This document shows positions 60,541-64,000 of a DNA stretch of 64,000 nucleotides, one piece after another. Location of the stretch: contig JAQMWT010000028.1 of NCBI GenBank assembly GCA_029834535.1, positions 62,001 through 126,000 on the forward strand. Direction: 5' to 3'. The position numbers and the translations under genes were made by a program. The notes beneath the pieces were generated by a model. It searched no databases. It was not told the DNA's origin and worked only from the letters and a program-made list of their open reading frames with translations. Within the stretch, counting starts at the first letter, position 1; each line of letters opens with the position of its first letter. Origin of the DNA: Chrysophaeum taylorii. Taxonomy: Eukaryota; Sar; Pelagophyceae; Pelagomonadales; Pelagomonadaceae.

Positions 60541-61335
60541 ATGTCTGCCTACGACGATGGCGCCATCAAGGAGGAGGCGCGACGCGCGGGCTCGTTTGAG
60601 ATTTGCCCAATATGTCTGCAGATCATGGTGGATCCTGCCGTCCTCGTCCCCTGCGAGCATCGATTCTGCGTCGCTTGCTGCACCACTTATCTCCGCGCAA
60701 ACACCGACACCCAAACGGCGCCATGTCCTGTGTGCCGCACAGCCGCACGTCTCGCCGACGTCACGACCACTGACGGCGAAAATTTGCGCCAACTCCAGAT
60801 CCACGAGCGCCATGCCAACACCGACGGGTGGCTATACTTTGATGTTCGGGTCCACGTCCAGACCGTCAATTTTGGCGACCAACGCGTCGCGCGGCACCCG
60901 GTAGGCGAGCAGGCCTTGACTCCCTCGGCGCGCACTCCGGATTTGTGGGAAATCTGTGACTCGTGCTTCTTCGTCATCAGAGCGCACGCCGACGGCCTCC
61001 CGGCCGGATCCTACGTCGCGATGCTCCACCTCAAGCGACTCCCCACCTTTGTGTGCTCCGAGCCCGTTCACGTCACCCTCGTCGCCGACGACCGCTCGGT
61101 CCGTCGCCGCAGAGACCTCGACTTTCAGAAGACACTCCAACCCGGCGCCTGGTCCTTCCTCGAGATCGGCGACATCGATCTCCTGAACCAGGGTGGATTC
61201 ACCGTTTCGGTCCAAGCCGACCGTCGAGATTGGTGGAAGTCGGGCTTAATCGTCGACTGCGTCGCAGTCAAACCCCAGCATCCCAACTTCCGCCGGGGCC
61301 GTAGTAGATTATTCCGAAGCTGCGCACTCTCCTAA
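60541..61335 (+). CDS. RING E3 ligase-like protein with PP2-like C-terminal domain
   Basis: The 264-residue protein has a C3HC4 RING (about 22-68): CPICLQIMVDPAVLVPC, EHRFCVACC, CPVC. This would recruit an E2 for ubiquitin transfer. The C-terminal part (about 95-245) has GWLYFDVRV, PDLWEICDSCFFVIRAHADGLPAG and a run ending WSFLEIGDIDLL...FTVSVQADRRDWWKSGLIVDCVAVKP. That last block matches the phloem-protein-2 (PP2) lectin-like domain (W.el.vGef ... f.l.e...WKsGLivdgveirP), which in plants sits behind F-box domains and binds glycans or glycoproteins. A RING-PP2 combination would be an analogue of the plant F-box-PP2 layout; this is an inference. There is no signal or membrane segment. A TATA box lies at 60499. 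Confidence 0.75.
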   Translation: MSAYDDGAIKEEARRAGSFEICPICLQIMVDPAVLVPCEHRFCVACCTTYLRANTDTQTAPCPVCRTAARLADVTTTDGENLRQLQIHERHANTDGWLYFDVRVHVQTVNFGDQRVARHPVGEQALTPSARTPDLWEICDSCFFVIRAHADGLPAGSYVAMLHLKRLPTFVCSEPVHVTLVADDRSVRRRRDLDFQKTLQPGAWSFLEIGDIDLLNQGGFTVSVQADRRDWWKSGLIVDCVAVKPQHPNFRRGRSRLFRSCALS

Positions 61336-62042
61336 TTATGTGCGCAAAGTTACACGGCTATGTTCGTTAAATATCGAACTTCCGTTTCAGGACGCTTATG
61401 TAGATGTGCCCTTCGATGAGGTCGCTCGGCGGGCGGCGTCAACGTCGTCTGCAGCGGCCCTCCCCAAAGCATGGGGGGCGACTGCGATTACTAATTAGGG
61501 CTTTTTTCAAAGGTCGGCTGCTAAGATTCATAGGGTCGGATAAGAAAACGAGACTAGCCCGCGCCGCAACGACGGGTCCTACAACGCGTGGGCTTTTCCC
61601 TTTTTTTGCGTGAGGGGACGAAAGGATGCCGACTTCACTATGGGGACTAGTTCCATCGCGACGATCTCGCGGCGTGGCGGCACATACTGCTTGAGTACAA
61701 ATGAACATAGCTCAGCGATCCGTTGAGTATGTCTTAGTACAAACTGAAACATAGTTAACGGCTCGTACGAACTTTCTTATCCGACCCTAGTAGTAGTAAG
61801 AAGGGGGGGATATGTGTGCGGGGGCTTTTGGTGCGTTGTGTGGAGACATGAGGGATGTGCCAGGAAGGCGGAAGTGGGTATCCCGCTCAGGTGTTTGGGG
61901 TGAAGGTGTGCTGAGAGGCGGGGCCTAGTCGGGTTCATCGCCGAGCCCCCGGCATATACGAGTGAGAGGACTGGCCCGTACGCAAGCTAGGGTTTTTTTA
62001 CTGTTCTTACGATTACGGATTCAGTAGGACCGTCACGTCGGT
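61336..62042. other. Intergenic with inverted repeat and dispersed-repeat copy
   Basis: A 17-bp inverted repeat (TAGGGTCGGATAAGAAA at about 61531 and its complement at about 61774) brackets about 260 bp. From about 61840 to 61985 the sequence (ATGAGGGATGTGCC, CCTAGTCGGGTTCATCGCCGAG) resembles the reverse complement of about 21090-21240. No gene is supported. Confidence 0.6.
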
Positions 62043-63407
62043 ATGGACGAGACCAAACTCATCGCGGCCGTAAGGGGGGGCGAAGCGAGCGCCGTGGACG
62101 TGGCGTTGGCGACGGGCTGGGATCTGGAGGAAACCGAGTTGGCGCTTGCTCGTTTGATGGTCGACACGGGTGGCTCCTATCACGTCCTCGGCGAGGGCGA
62201 AGGCCAGAGGGTCGTTTACTGGTTCCCGCCCGGCTTCGAGACAAGAGCGCGTCGGCGGCGGTTTCGCGATGACATCGTTCGACCCGCGCTCGAGTCCGCG
62301 GCTGCGATCGGTCGGATGACGTGCGGAGCGGCGATCCTCGTCTCGCTGACCATCGTAGCGGTCGTCGCCGTCGCCGTCGCGGTGGCCTGGCTCGTCGCAC
62401 ACAGCAACAGCGGCGGGCGAAGACGAACAGTCCTGCCGCTCAACGAGGGCATCCGCACCTGGAACCAGATCTCGTTGTTCTATTGGTGTATGGGTGGCCA
62501 GAACCCATTTTTTCGGCCCATCTACCCTCGGGTACCATTCTGGTGGTGGGCGAGGGCCGCGCGAGACGTACGGCGAGGCCTCGCGCGGCGGGAACGCTGG
62601 GCGCGGCCCTGGAACAGCGATGCCGACGTCGAGGAGGAAGTTCGCCAGCCACTCGTTGGAGACCCGGCTGAGCCCCAACAACAGCAACCCAAGAGCGCGG
62701 TTCGCGTCCTGCACGCGTTTTTGTTCGGGAGCGACGAGGAGGAGGAGGATGAGCGCTTGCAGGCTAAGGGATGGCAGATGCTCGGCGCTGCCATCCGGCG
62801 CGCGGGCTGCGTCTTGCCTCCCGAGCTCCTTTCCCCTTACCTCCCAGAGCCGCCAGCAACCACGAAAGGACTGGACGCCGCCGCGGCCAGAGCCGCCTGT
62901 TTTTTTAAAGCCAAACCGGTGCCGGTGCCCGACGCCGGCGGCGTCGTCCTCGAGTTCCACGCGCTGCGTCACGCGTCCTCGTTCGAGATCGACTTGCCGC
63001 CTTCTCTCGTGGAGGCCCCGCGCGACTTTGGCGTCACCATGAACGAGGCTTTCGCGTGCTCGGCAGCCGGGGTCGCCAACCTCGTCGGCATCTCGGCCAT
63101 CTACTTCGCGTTGGCGCACGGCTTCGACTTCGAGGGCCTACTGCCCCCCGCCTCGCGCGCCGCGAGACGCGCTCTCGCGCTCGTCGTCAAGTTGCTTCTC
63201 GTCTACGCTGTACTCTTTTGCATTCTGCCCGCTCTCCGCTACGCGGCGCTCGTCGTTGCCAACGCGCGTCTCGCAGCGAGGAACGACACTCGCTCCAGCC
63301 TCCGCCAGCATGTCGACGCCCAACTCCAGATCCCCGACTCGGCGCTTTCGAGAAAGGCGCGCTTTGCGCGCCGACGGGCGGCCCTGCTCCTCGACGACCG
63401 GAGTTGA
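62043..63407 (+). CDS. Plastid/cyanobacterial-type membrane protein (At5g03900-like)
   Basis: The 454-residue protein begins with a small winged-helix-like region (VALATGWDLEETELALARLM, about 18-37; GEGEGQRVVYWFPPGF). A membrane segment follows (about 98-121, AAILVSLTIVAVVAVAVAVAW), then a middle region with NQISLFYWCMGGQNPFF (FSF-FGDGNPN-like in relatives). Two more hydrophobic segments lie near 345-362 and 378-403. This order recalls a plant chloroplast and cyanobacterial family annotated loosely as iron-sulfur cluster-related (At5g03900). Function is unproven. There is no clear presequence before the first domain, so targeting is uncertain. A long Glu/Gln-rich insertion lies around 205-240. 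A non-orthologous membrane protein remains possible. Confidence 0.55.
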   Translation: MDETKLIAAVRGGEASAVDVALATGWDLEETELALARLMVDTGGSYHVLGEGEGQRVVYWFPPGFETRARRRRFRDDIVRPALESAAAIGRMTCGAAILVSLTIVAVVAVAVAVAWLVAHSNSGGRRRTVLPLNEGIRTWNQISLFYWCMGGQNPFFRPIYPRVPFWWWARAARDVRRGLARRERWARPWNSDADVEEEVRQPLVGDPAEPQQQQPKSAVRVLHAFLFGSDEEEEDERLQAKGWQMLGAAIRRAGCVLPPELLSPYLPEPPATTKGLDAAAARAACFFKAKPVPVPDAGGVVLEFHALRHASSFEIDLPPSLVEAPRDFGVTMNEAFACSAAGVANLVGISAIYFALAHGFDFEGLLPPASRAARRALALVVKLLLVYAVLFCILPALRYAALVVANARLAARNDTRSSLRQHVDAQLQIPDSALSRKARFARRRAALLLDDRS

Positions 63408-63610
63408 GTCGCGTTCTTTATCCTTACTTTTTCAAAGTACCACCACCTCCGTCTTGGTGGTGGTCGAGTCGGAATCTTGAATCTTCCTCGGGGGCATTGG
63501 TGTTGGTGCCTGGAATTATGCGCTGCTTAGCACGCTCCTTTTTTTTGCAAACGAGAGCGAGCGAGCGCGCGAGTGGCTTGAAAGAAGAAGGTGAAAAGTC
63601 CGTACTACTA
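63408..63610. other. Short convergent intergenic region
   Basis: About 200 bp between convergent stops. An imperfect inverted repeat CACCACC...GGTGGTGG lies at about 63441-63464 and could act in 3'-end formation of either transcript. Confidence 0.35.
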
Positions 63611-64000
63611 CTACGGAGCGAGGACTGCATCGAGCGCCGCAGATAGGGCGGCGTACTTGGAAAGGTAGGTGGCAGCGATGAAGCCAGACATGAATGTGCC
63701 TACGATACCGACGGTGACGTGGTCCTGGCCGACGAGATAAACGTTATCAACGCAAGTCTGGGTGTGCAAGGCGAGCTGCGCGTCGACCGCGAAGCGAGCG
63801 AGGGAGTGATTGAGGCCGTAATTGGCGCCGTTGGTCGCGGCGAGATAGTAGTCTGTGGTAAGGGGCGTTGCGACCACGGTGTGCCGGATCTTGCCACGGG
63901 TTTTGGGGTAGCGCTTGTAAAGGAATTCCTCGAGAAGGCGGTCGCGCCACTCGGCCTTGATCTTTTCGTACTCGGCGCCGCGGTGCTGGAGCTTGGTGTC
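63611..64000 (-). CDS. Partial carotenoid isomerase / retinol saturase-like oxidoreductase (C-terminus)
   Basis: Only the last 129 codons are inside the window; the 5' part lies beyond the right edge. Visible residues include a charged helix (AEWRDRLLEEFLYKRYP) and TPLTTDYYLAATNGANYGLNHSLARF. The C-terminal FAD-family signature VYLVGQDHVTVGIVGTFMSGFIAATYL follows and ends in a small helix. TPLT..yL....GA.YG..H is typical of the phytoene-desaturase-like group that includes all-trans-retinol 13,14-reductase (RetSat) and CrtISO. These are FAD enzymes acting on polyenes in membranes of the plastid or endoplasmic reticulum. The specific reaction cannot be decided without the N-terminal FAD-binding motif. 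Confidence 0.75.
   Translation of the reverse strand, partial: DTKLQHRGAEYEKIKAEWRDRLLEEFLYKRYPKTRGKIRHTVVATPLTTDYYLAATNGANYGLNHSLARFAVDAQLALHTQTCVDNVYLVGQDHVTVGIVGTFMSGFIAATYLSKYAALSAALDAVLAP

Noticed and set aside
1-64000. tRNA and rRNA genes
   Set aside because: No cloverleaf with a GGTTCGANTCC-type T-arm and matching acceptor stem, and no rRNA core sequence, could be recognised by eye; a covariance-model scan would settle it.

Overview
This window reads as nuclear DNA of a compact, GC-rich microbial eukaryote, most likely a photosynthetic alga of the stramenopile type. The grounds are eukaryote-only machinery (TAF4, MAT1, PRMT4/CARM1, a cyclin, a SET protein, a MAP3K), short GT-AG introns (41 to 126 nt in the models below), tightly packed genes, and several proteins with N-terminal signal-like presequences on plastid-type functions (acetylglutamate kinase, a cyanobacterial-type HNH protein, a ferredoxin-like protein). 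The HNH protein has an Ala-Phe junction after its hydrophobic start, like the plastid-import motif of heterokont algae. The lineage is an inference; no rRNA or tRNA gene was found to fix it.

Layout. 1-5.6 kb: a partial LRR-like gene, a mitochondrial carrier, a TAF4-like TFIID subunit and a small DOT1-like methyltransferase. 5.7-16.4 kb: one very large three-exon polyketide synthase (3536 aa) on the minus strand, followed upstream by a SET-domain gene. 17.8-21.35 kb: three tandem copies of a roughly 1.05-kb unit, each carrying a decayed piece of Helitron/PIF1 helicase and clusters of a short AGTAAGTTCACC repeat. 21.4-31.2 kb: a second carrier, a secreted sulfotransferase-like protein, a ferredoxin/zinc-finger fusion, acetylglutamate kinase, an acidic unknown and alternative oxidase. 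32-33 kb: a hAT transposase remnant. 33.6-40.9 kb: MAT1, a two-exon LYR protein, a PB1-kinase-WD40 protein and a four-exon cyclin. 42-48.1 kb: a large broken Helitron-like element. 48.1-55.7 kb: a composite repeat island bounded by inverted repeats of about 210 bp, holding two LTR-retrotransposon fragments, a DDE-transposase remnant and two opposed minisatellite arrays. 55.8-64 kb: PRMT4, HNH protein, TMEM43-like protein, RING/PP2-like protein, a plastid-type membrane protein and the 3' end of a carotenoid-isomerase/retinol-saturase-like gene.

Working together: TAF4 (TFIID) and MAT1 (TFIIH), with PRMT4, DOT1-like and SET proteins, form a scattered transcription/chromatin set, not an operon. 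The most unusual single item is the polyketide synthase: an acyl-activating loading domain, four ketosynthases (the second without its catalytic Cys), four carrier domains and two hydrolase-like domains, with no acyltransferase and no reducing domain in the polypeptide. It would need an acyltransferase supplied in trans. Several gene models here (PKS ends, SET 3' end, AOX first exon, LYR gene, cyclin, sulfotransferase) were built by finding GT-AG junctions that keep frame and restore family motifs; each is stated with its exon limits.
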